From: Hydra vulgaris
Taxonomy: Eukaryota > Cnidaria > Hydrozoa > Anthoathecata > Hydridae
Assembly: GCF_038396675.1 (NCBI RefSeq)
Contig: NC_088933.1
Coordinates: 22,737,001-22,801,000, forward strand
DNA length: 64,000 nt
Direction: 5' to 3'
Shown: positions 11,848-22,196 of the stretch, one piece after another
Layout of the letters: every line of letters starts with the position of its first letter
Position numbering within the stretch: the first letter of the stretch is position 1
Position numbers and translations under genes: made by a program
The notes under the pieces: model-generated
Databases searched by the model: none
What the model saw: only the letters and a program-made list of their open reading frames with translations
What the model was told of the DNA's origin: nothing

Positions 11848-14528
11848 TCAAAATCCACCAGAGATGTAACTATCAGTTGTTTCTTTTATTTGCTGATCGT
11901 CTATGAAACCTTTTTTAACTGCTCTTATTTTTTTTCTCTGCATTTTACTTTTATCCGTTGACTTTGACTTCATATGTCGAATTCTGGTTTTGTCAACTTT
12001 ACTTGACGAAGCTAATGTAACAATTCCACTCAAGCCAAAGTATTTTAAAACTTCTAATACACCATTAGCACCATCATTATAATGCAGCACTGCTGAGTAT
12101 GTTCCCATTTCAATTGTAGACTTACTAACAAATGTGTGCTTTGGTACGCGAGACCATATAATAGAATTTAATGCTTCATTGGCATTTTGCGTCGTTCCAT
12201 GCAAACATTTAATTAGAAGATCATCAGCCTGAAGATCCTTGATGATTGGTAAAATAAGATTCTTAATCCAGATAGGTATACATGATTTTGATTTGTAATT
12301 TGTATTATTTAGAGCCCAATATTTGCACCAACTTGCCAATCCTCTTGGGCAAAACTGATGTTGCATTTGCTGGTTTTCAAAGTTGGTAAAATGAAATAAA
12401 ATAGCATAAACTGCCTTTTTTATAGCATACAAGTTGTTGACATTTTGACGAATGGCCATGCCATAATAGTTTTGCATAGAATTTATACATTTTTCTGTTA
12501 GGTTACCTCTACCTGATAAAGGTGTTTTAGTGCCTTTGTGTGCTTTGACTAAATTTCTAAGTCGTGTACCCAATCTTTTTTGCACATGACCTACACATTC
12601 AAGTTTTATTGGAGTGATGTCAAAATCCTGGTAAGGGTTTGAGTTTTTGACATCTTTGAATGAAGAAGTGTCGGCGCTACTGCAGTTTCTCCCCCCCTTT
12701 TTTTTATTGCTGATTATGATAGAGAATTTTATGCTGATTAAGAATCGTATAAAAACATAGGTCTGAAAATCAACAAAAAGTGCTCTAATTCGCTGTTGAA
12801 GTTTAAAAAATTACACTAAAAAACGCTAATATTCGCCATTTTTTTAAAACGTTTTAAATCAAAGTTTACATTTTGAAATCAATCGCTTAGAAAATCTTTT
12901 TTTAATTACGCAACCCGGTTTTTATTGTCGTCAAAATTAAATTATATTTAAATTAAATTAAATGTTTTTATTAATACATTTTATATGTTTTTTAAAAATT
13001 AATTTAAGATTTTGCTTTTTAAATGTACACAAATCTACTGACAAATAGGGATCGGCGCAATTAAATGTACATGCATCGACTGAAAAATAGGGATTGGCGC
13101 AATTGAATGTACATACATCGACTGACAAATAGGGATTGGCGCAATTGAATGTACATACATCGACTGACAAATAGGGATTGGCACAACTAAACGCACATAC
13201 ATCGACTGACAAATAGGGATTGGCGCGATTAAAAGTACATGATCTGAAACAGGGTTAGGGTTTGGGCCAGAGATAAATCAGAAAATGATGCGCTTAGCAT
13301 TTTTTAACAGTTTTGCTTTCCATTTTTGATAGAAACCAGGCTTTTTTAAATTCATCTTTGAAAAGAATTTTATTTATAAATAGGTATGAAAAAATGGCGA
13401 ATATTAGCGTTTTTTAGTGTAATTTTTTAAACTTCAACAGTCATTTAGAGCCATTTTTGTTGGTTTTTAGGCCTATGTTTTTATACGATTCTTAATCAGC
13501 ATAAAATTCTCTATCATATTCAGCAATAAAAAAAAGGGGGGGAGAAACTGCAGTAGCGCCGAAGTGTCTCCATCACCTAGAAACTCTTTATAAATTAGAT
13601 TATTTTTTTTAACCGAGCGATTAAAAATTGTTACTGCTCCTGCAGACTCCATACTTCCAGACGAAGATTTGTGATTTATTTCACATTGATGATCAATTAT
13701 CCAACACTGATATTCTGGAGTTCCTTTTTTACTGTTCCACATTTTACAGCCCATGCAGTACTTAGACAAAACTTCAATATCAATGCATTTATCCCCAGAA
13801 ATCGCAGTAACTACACCGTGCAATGAATTGTGACCGCGTTTCTGCCATGTACCATCAATTGAAACTCTTACACATGGTATATCCTGAGCAATGTCAACTT
13901 TTTTAGAGTCCTTAGTCGCTAATAACATACTTTTCTCTGAAGCACTTTTATAAGCTACCATAATAGTTTTGTTTAATTTTTGAAATCCATTTTCAGATAT
14001 ACATTTTAAGTTCATGCAAGATGAAAATGTTTTTATAGCTCCATAACCACAGCCTACTTCTCGAAAAGCTATTATTGCACGAATATTAACATCATATGGT
14101 GAGTTAGCTGTTACTGCATCAAATTTAGCATTTATTGATTTGTTTGATGAATTAAATCTTTTAACATAATCACAATGTTCACATTTTAATTGAAACAAAT
14201 GTGCAAATCCTTTTCTACTGGAATCAACATCTGTTAAAAGTAATGGCTGAAAGCAGTTGTTGCATGCAGTTTTAGCTATAAGTTCTTTAAGAATTGAAAA
14301 ATTAATAAAAACAAAATAGTTATCTTTTCCAGAATCAAATGTATTCGAGTAGTTGGGTTTGATTTTCCTTTCACTAGAACAGCTACTTGCTGCTTGAGTT
14401 GTGTACGATGTCATCGTCGATGATAAGATGTAAGAAGAAGATGATTTTTTATTTCCAACAACACCATTCCATTTTCGTTTTATCCTTCTTGATAAATTTT
14501 GTTTAGTTTTATTTCCTTGTTTATTCAT
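11848..14528 (-). CDS. DDE transposase of TTAA element 1, interrupted only by the 888-bp insertion
   Basis: The gene starts at ATG 14528 and ends at 11848. The parts 14528-13561 and 12664-11848 are both open and in register across the insertion (together 1785 nt, about 594 codons), so the only visible damage is the inserted element. Features: paired cysteines ACNNC (near residue 89) and KCEHC (near 116), VSIDGTWQKRGH with Asp225 as a likely first catalytic Asp, YCMGC (258), NHKSSSGSMESAG, and LGDGDTS (318), where the insertion lies. ECVGHVQKRLGTRLRNL follows. The C-terminus is basic. This resembles the Mutator-like transposase domain family. A related copy on the plus strand begins at 24566. 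Confidence 0.85.
12673..13560. mobile_element. 888-bp non-autonomous element with ~170-bp inverted repeats and 8-bp target duplication
   Basis: The element begins GGCGCTACTGCAG and ends with its reverse complement. Arms of about 170 bp are roughly 90% alike or better by eye and carry a C-run/G-run of seven. The flanks are GAAGTGTC on both sides (12665-12672 and 13561-13568), a perfect 8-bp target duplication. No transposase is inside; the centre has a 42-bp minisatellite and a pyrimidine/AT filler. The superfamily is unassigned: 8-bp duplications fit hAT, P or Merlin-like elements, and the GG start is unusual for hAT. Confidence 0.9.
13025..13234. repeat. 42-bp minisatellite, five copies
   Basis: Five head-to-tail copies of a 42-bp unit (core CGACTGACAAATAGGGATTG) lie between the inverted arms of the 888-bp element. 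Because 42 is a multiple of three, the minus strand stays open and would read a 14-residue repeat containing two Cys (SVDVCTFNCANPYL). I do not consider this a real gene. Confidence 0.9.
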
Positions 14529-14968
14529 TTAAAAACAACTTTATTCCAACTAAATTGAAATCAATTTTTAAATTATTTGGTATAAAATGAGAGAAAAGTT
14601 ACAGTATAAAAGACTAACATTAACAGATTAAAAACACTCTTGTTCGTAAATAAAATTTTGAATTATGACTTTTAAAACTGAAAACTAACAAGAGTCTGCG
14701 TATAACAAATTAAAACCAAGTTTGTGATGGTGTTTTACTGTTTTGAATTCAGAAAAACTCCTATGACTGATGGTTGCTAAGGCGTTGTTAGGGAATTTAT
14801 TTTCAAGTGTCATCTACTAAAATGATATTAAATCAACTTTTGTATCATTTTTGAGACTAATTTTTTTTTTATATGTTCAAGGAATGGTTATAGAATCAAA
14901 ATACCCAAAAATCTAAAAATTGATTTTTTTCAAAAAACTTGCTTTTTTTCAGTTGTGTGCCACCTTAA

Positions 14969-15991
14969 GAGATAATCCACTGCAATTCAAGCAATATTAT
15001 CATATTCACATATTCTCAATAATACTCTCATCACATAGGCAGCAAATAAAAAAGAAACTGAAATTATGGGTAAAATAATGAGTTTAATAACATAAAAAGA
15101 ATCATAAATTTCAAGAAGTTAATGGATAGTATCAATTAAAAAAATATTTTTAATTAAAAAAGACCAAACTGAAAATAAAAGATTATTTGACAGTGAACTC
15201 AGAAAAGTTCGAAATACTTCAGAGGCGACGACACCGAAAGGACGGGGGAGTGGGGTAGGGGGTCTAGGGGGCACGTGCTCCCCCACTTTTTTTTTTAAAG
15301 AAATTTTTTATGTCTTTTTTTTAAAGAAAATTCTAGATATTGAGGTCATTTTTTAAAAATTGGCAAGTGTGCCCCTCCACTTCGAAACCCATGTCGTCGG
15401 CCCTGTACTAGAAATGCTCACAAAATTGAGAGAATTAATGGGAGGCAACGGTACAATGTGCACCATAAAAAATGTATGTTAAGGTATATGATCAGGTAAA
15501 GTCAAATGAAATAAAATCTGCATAAATTATATTAAAAAATTAAAAGAACTTTTTCAGGATCTTCTGCGACATTTACGCTAAACTTGGGTATTCAAAATGT
15601 TCGATTGTCTAATAAAGAATCTGTCATCATTCGTGATATAGGACAAAATCAATTTTTTATACTAAATGAAACTTAACTGAAATTCCGGATTAAAGCGAAA
15701 AACTGTTGTACGTAAGTTTTAGCGCCATTTCGATGTAGTAAAAGTGATTTATTCAAAAAAAAAGTGAGGAAAGTTTAATTGCCTAGCCTAGGTTGTGATT
15801 TTAGTAATAATTAACATTTACTCAACTTTTTACAACTTAAAAGAATTTTAAGCAAATATTAGGTTTAAAAATAAATAAACTTCAATTTAAATAGGTTGTG
15901 ATTTTAATAATAATTTACATTTACTCAACATTTCACAACAACAAAATTTAAAGTATATATTAAATTTAAAAAAAAAAAAAAATTTCAATGT
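14969..15991. other. Spacer with a small GC-rich MITE-like insert
   Basis: No gene seen. At 15220-15405 lies a short segment whose ends are inverted (CAGAGGCGACGACA and the complement of TGTCGTCGGCCCTG), with a palindromic GGGGGCACGTGCTCCCC inside. It is probably a hAT-derived MITE, but no convincing target duplication was found. The remainder is plain AT-rich DNA. Confidence 0.45.
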
Positions 15992-16008
15992 GCTTCCGTG
16001 GCGCAATT

Positions 16009-16061
<53 letters not shown>

Positions 16062-16065
16062 AGCG
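15992..16065 (+). tRNA. tRNA-Asn(GTT)
   Basis: A 74-nt cloverleaf. The acceptor GCTTCCG pairs with CGGGAGC, with discriminator G. The D-arm contains GGCGCAATTGGTTAGCGC, the anticodon stem-loop CGGCTGTTAACCG carries anticodon GTT, and the T-arm has GGTTCAAGCCC. It has the internal A and B boxes and no intron. The 3' flank has only TTT shortly after the gene and no T4 run close by, so termination may be weak. It is identical over all 74 nt to the copy at 39037-39110. Confidence 0.97.
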
Positions 16066-16351
16066 TAATTTATTGCCGAAGTTAACAAATAAAAAACATC
16101 TTTAATGCGAACTTTATAGCAAAAACAAATTCTTTCAAAGAATGAAATAATTTTAAACTTATCAATTACAGTTACCCTTCATTTGACAATGTTACCCGGG
16201 CAGTAACGAATGGGCGGGTGTCCGGGTACTCGTCGACAGCTTTATTACAAATTAATTACAAATTAACCCCGTTACAAATTTTTGCTGTTTAATTACTTTT
16301 AATGACAAAATTAATGTATAGTAAACGTAGTAGATACAAAAAACTTGCAAC

Positions 16352-16420
16352 ATTTGTTTAATATCAAATTTATTTATTAAACAAGAACTGTTTAATAAAT
16401 AAATTTGATATTAAACAAAT
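16352..16420. repeat. 32-bp-arm perfect hairpin
   Basis: The arms 16352-16383 and 16389-16420 are exact reverse complements around a 5-nt AGAAC loop. The perfect arms suggest a recent foldback or MITE remnant downstream of the tRNA. Confidence 0.85.
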
Positions 16421-16726
16421 TTTTTTGTTTTATTATTATTATATCGATCATTAAAAAATACTCCTGAGGGCGTACCATAACTCTTGGACACCAAAATAAC
16501 ACAATGTAAAACAATCTAAAAAAGTCAGTAATAACTTTTTTTCAGATAGGTATACACAATCAAAACTCATGCTTATAGGGTAGCATTTCAAGCTTTATCC
16601 ATTAAAAATTCTCCCATGTCCATCATCATGATTGCACTAAAACTCTAGGACATCGAAAGGACACTTTAAAGCATGCAACTAAAAAACATCTCAGGATTCT
16701 TATATAAAGTTATAATGCATGTTTTT

Positions 16727-16860
16727 AGTATAGCTATTACACTAACGGATAGTCTGTTCAAAATATATTTTGAACAGATATTCCGTCTTAAAGCAGGTAA
16801 TTATAATTATCTGCTTTAAGGCGGAACATCTGTTCAAAATAGTATATCTATTACACTAAC
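16727..16860. repeat. Foldback element flanked by 20-bp direct repeats
   Basis: A palindrome (16767-16842, about 31-bp arms with two mismatches) contains a second inner palindrome and an extra copy of its tip (TCTGTTCAAAATA). Its two flanks are near-identical 20-mers, AGTATAGCTATTACACTAAC (16727-16746) and the copy at 16841-16860, with one difference. It looks like an insertion with a long target duplication, or a local duplication. Confidence 0.7.
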
Positions 16861-16879
16861 ACTTTTTCTAATATAATCG

Positions 16880-17760
16880 GTCACTTCTTTTCTCTTAGGC
16901 ATTTACGGCAAAATATGTTCCACTAGTGACTAGACTTACTTGTTCTAGTTGCGAACCTTATATAGATGATTCAAATAGAGAAGAGTCAAATAAAAATATC
17001 CAATATCTTTCTTTATTTAATAAAGACATACATTGTATGAAGGAAGATGGAATTATTGTTGAGCTAATAAAAATCAATACTATGTTAAAGTAAACATTGT
17101 TGCTCATAGTCAAACTACAAGTCCGGTTGCATGTTCAAATGTTAGGTCCATTCAGGTTTTACATGGTTTGCTCAGGAGCTTTGATCATTTTATGAAGGTA
17201 GTTATCCACATGGCGGCAGGTATCTTAACTTGGAAAAAATCGAAGATAAATAAAAACAAGACATTGCTGAAAGAAGAAAAAGCAAAACTGCAAGAAATTA
17301 TCCAAGCTAAAACAGGAATAAAATGAGATTTTGCAGAATCTACTGTACATGGGCGGAATACAACAAGTGGATATTTTGCCAGAAAACCTTTACATAATAC
17401 TGTACTGCGAAAGGTAATTACATATCAAATCAGACAAACTAGTTGAAATGTATGGCTTTCTTTTTTCCACAATTCTAAGACCAATGTCATCTGGCAAAAA
17501 AATTAATGTTGAGCTATACAAACAAATGCATCAGGAGCTAAACATCTTGCTTCTACAGGAATTTTATTGGTTAAATATAACTCCAACGCTGTACAAAATT
17601 CTTGCTCAAAACTAGGAGTTGGTATAAATAAATGATTTCACCGGTTTAAAATCATGAAGTGAAGAAGGAATGGAAGCTAACAATAAGCGTCTCAGATACT
17701 TCTTGGAAAAACTATCAGGAAAATTATTCAATCGGCCAATATAAAAGATTACTTCAAAAG
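16880..17760 (+). pseudogene. RAG1/Transib-like transposase fragment (older copy)
   Basis: Readable pieces match the neighbouring complete copy in order: KDIHCMKEDGII, then after a deletion HSQTTSPVACSNVRSIQVLH, SFDHFMKVVIHMAAGI, KTGIK, MYGFLFS, ITPTLYKIL and finally SEEGMEANNKRLRYFLEK. The last block aligns with the region of RAG1 that holds the third catalytic residue (WASEGNESGNK in vertebrate RAG1), and Glu is kept here. The CxxC and GYDGSGG parts are missing. Several stops and frame changes make this an old relic. It lies in the same orientation as, and about 1.2 kb upstream of, the element at 18106. Confidence 0.8.
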
Positions 17761-17885
17761 ATTGCTTTTTGTTTGAAATAAATTATTTTTGTAACACATG
17801 TGTATTTGTTAATTTTTCAAAACTAAATTCTTAGACTTTAATTTCAAGACGGCAACTTTGAAACTCATTTTTTTCAAAAACCGCG

Positions 17886-18105
17886 AATGGGGCCAACTTA
17901 AGCTCTGCAGTAAATGGGACCAACTTAAGCTCTGCAGTAAATGGGACCAACTTAAGCTCTGCAGTAAATGGGACCAACTTAAGCTCTGCAGTAAGTAGGA
18001 CCAACTTAAGCTCTGCAGTAAATGGGACCAACTTAAGCTCTGCAGTAAATGGGACCAACTTAAGCTCTGCAGTAAATGGGACCAACTTAAGCTCTGCAGT
18101 AAATG
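17886..18105. repeat. 27-bp minisatellite, about eight copies (left part)
   Basis: Head-to-tail copies of a 27-bp unit (core CCAACTTAAGCTCTGCAG) with only a few differences. The array stops abruptly at 18105, where the RAG1-like transposon begins, and continues for about two copies at 21967-22029, so the transposon split it. The open frames through it simply reflect a period divisible by three. Confidence 0.95.
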
Positions 18106-18857
18106 AACAGTGGTCCGTTTGGGCTGTTTTGCGGACAAATTTATATAACTATTTGAAGGCAGGTCAAAATTGCCTCAGATTTATATTATAAAGTTGCGGC
18201 CTATGTGTTAACATCAGGGTAGCAATCGTGCAAAAAATGGGGTGCTGATCCGCCCAGGGCGTCACTTTTTTATGGGTGTTAAAAAAAAAGAAAAAAAATT
18301 CTTCTTTCTAGTTTTTAAATTTCCTAACAGCACTACCTCCTTCCTTTACTTGCTTGTATTTTCCATAAAGGAGCGGCGAAAACCATTTTCCAACCCCTGC
18401 AATTACTGTGTATGCAGCCTAAATTTTTACGCCGAATCAAACTTTTTAATTATGTAATTTTGTAAACCATAAATAATGATTTGTATTTACAAAATAAAAA
18501 TATTGTATAGTATTTTATTTATGTTGCGTAGTTATAACTACAATTATTCATGCAAGCTATAGCTTGCATTAAACACAGGAATTAGGTAATGACATTCATC
18601 ACTGAATTAAAACTTCCTATTTACGAATTCTAGCAATAGTTTATATTGAATTAAAACCCTCAAAAATTAACATTAAAAGCCATATATAACAATTAGCAAT
18701 AAAAACTGTTTAACCACATAATCGTCGCCAAATGGGTTAAAGGTTTTTAAAATAAAATTATTCAATTCAGAATAAGAACAAACATTAAACACTGAACACG
18801 ATAAAAACAATTTAGTAAAAGTATATTACTTTGTTTCTGGTAATTTCTCCGTTCAAT

Positions 18858-19310
18858 ATGGTTCTCTATACAGAACAAGAAGTTTTCAAAATAATATTAG
18901 ATAACAATGTTAATTCAGCACAAGCATTAATTACAGTGTTTAAAATGTTAGAGAATATTAACGACATTGACGAACATTCAGAGTTAGTTTTAACAAATAC
19001 ATTTAGGCAGTTCAGCAACCTAAAAAAATCAATGTTTATTGCAAAACGTATCAAGATTGACAAAGAAGCTATAGTAAAGCTGGGAAAAGTGGAGGTAGTT
19101 AAAACCTTCAAATATATATGTAAATTAAACAAAAAATGACACAATTATTATAGAATATTTTTTAATTAGTGCAGGTATTACTGCATTTATAAACAAAACT
19201 TAATTTTGACAAAAATCATTATTATTACTTTTGTGATTATAAATCATAAAGTTTGATATTACTAATAATAATAATTAGAATTTTTAGTGTTACATATATA
19301 GTATTATTAC

Positions 19311-19396
<86 letters not shown>

Positions 19397-21309
19397 CATA
19401 TATTTCATATATAGGTTTTGCTGTCATTTAATGAAGATATGATAAACCAAGAAGATGACTACAATTCAGAAGAAGATACGCAAAGAAATAGATAAAAATG
19501 GGATAGTATTTCTCGAAAGTCAAAAATTCGAAGAACAGAAGAACTCTGGAAAAATGTAAACAAACTTGCTGAAATCGAGAATATTGATCTGAAAGAGGTT
19601 TGTGATTTCCTATTATCTAGATGTTCATCCTCTAGCTGTGTCAAAACTTCTCAAATAACAACTGTGACAGCTGTTGCAATCTGTTGTGATTCACTGCTGG
19701 GTCGATCAGCATACAGAAAACTGAGGAAAATGCTAAGAGCTAACAGTATCGATGTTTACCCAAGCTGGAAAAAGGTTCAAGACTTCAAAAATTCTATTAC
19801 TCCTCTGAAAACCGTTCACCTACCTGAACCATATATTGGAGTTTACTCTAACTTTACAGAATCTGTCAAAATCACAGTAGCCCAAATTCTTAAGCTTGAA
19901 AATGTCCATAAAACAAATGAACTAACAAATTTAGTTCTTGAAATTAAATTTGGATATGATGGCAGTGGAGGACATAAAATGTATAATCAGCTACACAATG
20001 TAAATACCAATAGTATAATCATGGCAATGTTTTGCCCTCTGAAACTTTTAAACTCTAATGCAGATGGAAACAACTTAATATGGGAACAAATATCTCCAAA
20101 CTCAGATTTTTCACAGAGGCCTCTTATGCTTCAAATGGGAAAAGAATCACGTGAGAATGCACAATCTTTAACCGTTTTTAATGCGGATATAAAAACAATG
20201 AAGGAGGAAGGTTTCATTATTATCTTCAACGGACAATATTTGAATATTAAAGTAAACATTGTTGCAGACAGTTTTGACAGAAAAGCATTAAATATATTTC
20301 AGGGCCTTGGAGGTGCTTACTGTGATCTTTGTGATTTATCTAAGGAACAATGTAAAGATATATGTACAATTGAACAGGGATTCGTTATAAATAGAGACAT
20401 CGAAACCATGGAGCAGATATTTTTGGATTTAGTTCAAGAAGACGGCTCTTTAACTAAAAAGTCAAAGGATTATGATGTTCGCCATGGACAAACAGCAAGT
20501 CCAATAGCTGGTAATAACGTAACTCTAACGTAAGGTCTGTACAAGTACTCCATGCATTACTCCGTGGATTTGACCACTTTATAAAAGTTGTGGTTCATTT
20601 ATCTGCAGGAGTTCACGCATGGACAGAGTCTAAGACAGCCAGTACTATGCACTTCCTTGAAATAGAGGAAAAAAATATACAGGAGTTAGTTGGAAAAAAA
20701 ACAGGTATCAAGTGGGATTTTGCAGATTCATCAGGTCAAGGGGGTAGTACTACAACTGGCAACGTTGCTAGAAATCTTCTTTATAATGAGAAAAATAGAA
20801 AACTGATTACTGACTACATTTCAAATAAACATGCCAGAATGTTAGCAGAGCAGTACGGTTTCTTGTTGTCTAATATTATTCGTGCTATGTCATCTAGTCA
20901 GAAAATTAACATAAAAAAATATAGAGATATATGTAAGGAGACAAACATTCTTATTCGACAAGAAATGCCCTGGGTTAGTTTGACACCGACTATTCATAAG
21001 TTATTAGGACATACTTGGGAGCTTATTGAGTTAAATAATGATACAGGACTAAAATCATGGAGCGAGGAAGGCATGTAGGCCAACAACAAACAACTTAGAA
21101 TATTTAGAGAAAAACCATCAAGAAAAACAAATCAGTTGCAGAACTTGGAAGATTGTTTAAAAAGACTCTGGTAGGGCTCTGACCCTTTAGTTACCGAGCA
21201 AAGGAACAAAGGTCGATTACAATGTAAATTGTGTAGTGAGATAGGGCATAGTAAAAAAACATGTTTCAAAGTACATGAAAATGACATTGTTAATACTTTG
21301 TTTATGTAA
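18858..21309 (+). pseudogene. RAG1-like (Transib-type) DDE transposase
   Basis: A small first exon (about 18858-19094, donor gag|gtagtt) and a main exon starting after the AG at 19414 fit in phase; the intron holds a (TA)n tract. Hallmarks in order: GYDGSGGHKMYNQ with the likely first catalytic Asp (19958-19960, like CDGMGD in RAG1), YCDLCD CxxC (20321-20332), LHALLRGFDHF, HKLLGH (H-x4-H, 20995-21012), and WSEEGM*ANNK. A C-terminal CKLCSEIGHSKKTC zinc-binding motif follows (21223-21264). Stops lie at about 19493, at 21076-21078 (exactly the catalytic Glu position, GAG to TAG) and after CLKRLW near 21172. There is one frameshift near 20525. It is inactive but little decayed. Confidence 0.9.
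19309..19395. repeat. (TA)n microsatellite in the transposase intron
   Basis: Pure TA tract of nearly 90 bases within the predicted intron of the RAG1-like gene. Confidence 0.95.
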
Positions 21310-21966
21310 AATAAAAAAATTAAACTTGAGCGTTTGCTATTTTTTTATTCTTTTTAAAAGTTTAGATAAAATAACTAGTGTATTATGCTTAAAGAAACAA
21401 TTAAACATAGTTTTTATAACCACAAATAACTTAAAAACCGGGTGTTTGGTAAATATATGTGGCATACCAAAACAATGGCAACAGTATGAAGTTTCTAAAT
21501 AATATATGGTTTAGTATTACCAAATTTCCGGTTTTTGAGATATTTGAGGAAGTATACAAAATTTAAGAGATTTTTTTTTGCAGAAACTGACTTTTGCATT
21601 AAATTTTTTTAAAAGAAATGAAATTTTTTTATTAATAACGTTAAAAAAAAAAAAAGGAGTTAATACTTTTATTTTGTTCATTCAATTTCGTGAGAAATGA
21701 AATATTTTTTTTAATTTTTATTTATAAATCTGCTGCATATAATTAAAATTAGAAAATGTATGTGAAAAATCTAACTCTGCGGTGTGAACGTTTTTTTTAC
21801 ATGTTTTTTAAAACTTTGAAAGGTTGTCATTTCTTAACCAGGCATGATAATCACCTCTAGTCTTTTCCATTTAAGTCGAATTTTATTGTAGTTTAAAAAA
21901 ATCATAAAAAAATTTTAGTCCAGAAATATAGATTTTTTCATTTTGTCCACCATTTGGACCACTGTG

Positions 21967-22029
21967 AAATGGGACCAACTTAAGCTCTGCAGTTAATGGG
22001 GCCAACTTAAGCATTACAGCAAATGAAAG
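21967..22029. repeat. 27-bp minisatellite, right remainder
   Basis: About 2.3 further copies of the 27-bp unit seen at 17886-18105, starting exactly at the AAATG duplication beside the RAG1-like element's right end. The last copy is degenerate. Confidence 0.9.
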
Positions 22030-22047
22030 CTTTTGTTTTGTAGTTTG

Positions 22048-22196
22048 TAAATCATATAAGGTTTAGTATAAATTATATAAGGTTTAGTATAAATCATATA
22101 AGGTTTAGTATAAATCATATAAGGTTTAGTATAAATCATATAAGGCTTAGTATAAATCATATAAGGTTTAGTATAAATCATATAAGGTTTAGTATG
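22048..22196. repeat. 20-bp tandem repeat, about 7.4 copies
   Basis: Head-to-tail copies of TAAATCATATAAGGTTTAGT with two single-base variants. It follows the 27-bp array within 20 bases and is unrelated to it in sequence. Confidence 0.95.

Larger units (their letters stand above)
11283..14964 (-). mobile_element. TTAA-targeting DNA transposon 1 (Kolobok-like)
   Basis: Both ends read TTAA then GGTGGCACACAACTGAAAA inward (TTAA at 11279-11282 and 14965-14968), a 19-bp perfect terminal inverted repeat with a TTAA target duplication. The element is 3682 bp. It encodes one transposase on the minus strand and contains a younger 888-bp element (12673-13560). TTAA duplication with this type of transposase points to Kolobok or a relative; piggyBac also uses TTAA, but its transposase is different. 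The family name is my inference. Confidence 0.9.
18106..21966 (+). mobile_element. RAG1/Transib-like DNA transposon with RSS-heptamer-like ends
   Basis: The right end read inward is CACAGTGGTCC and the left end is AACAGTGGTCC. The flanking 5-mers are AAATG on both sides (18101-18105 and 21967-21971). A 5-bp target duplication and CACNRTG-type termini are the hallmarks of Transib and RAG-like transposons, and the gene inside encodes a RAG1-like transposase. The element is 3861 bp. It sits inside the 27-bp minisatellite, which makes the boundaries unambiguous. No RAG2-like (Kelch) sequence was seen, so a Transib or RAG1-only type is more likely than a RAG1-RAG2 pair. Confidence 0.92.

Noticed and set aside
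15220-15405. Full hAT-type MITE with target duplication
   Set aside because: The ends are inverted but no matching 8-bp flanks were found, so it is only mentioned as MITE-like in the spacer entry.
17809-18138. Two overlapping minus-strand frames with repeated SLSWSHLLQ or AELKLVPFT units
   Set aside because: They are by-products of the 27-bp minisatellite, whose period is divisible by three.
17886-22196. Regularly spaced repeats resembling a CRISPR array
   Set aside because: The 27-bp and 20-bp units are directly adjacent with no unique spacers, and there are no cas genes; the context is eukaryotic.
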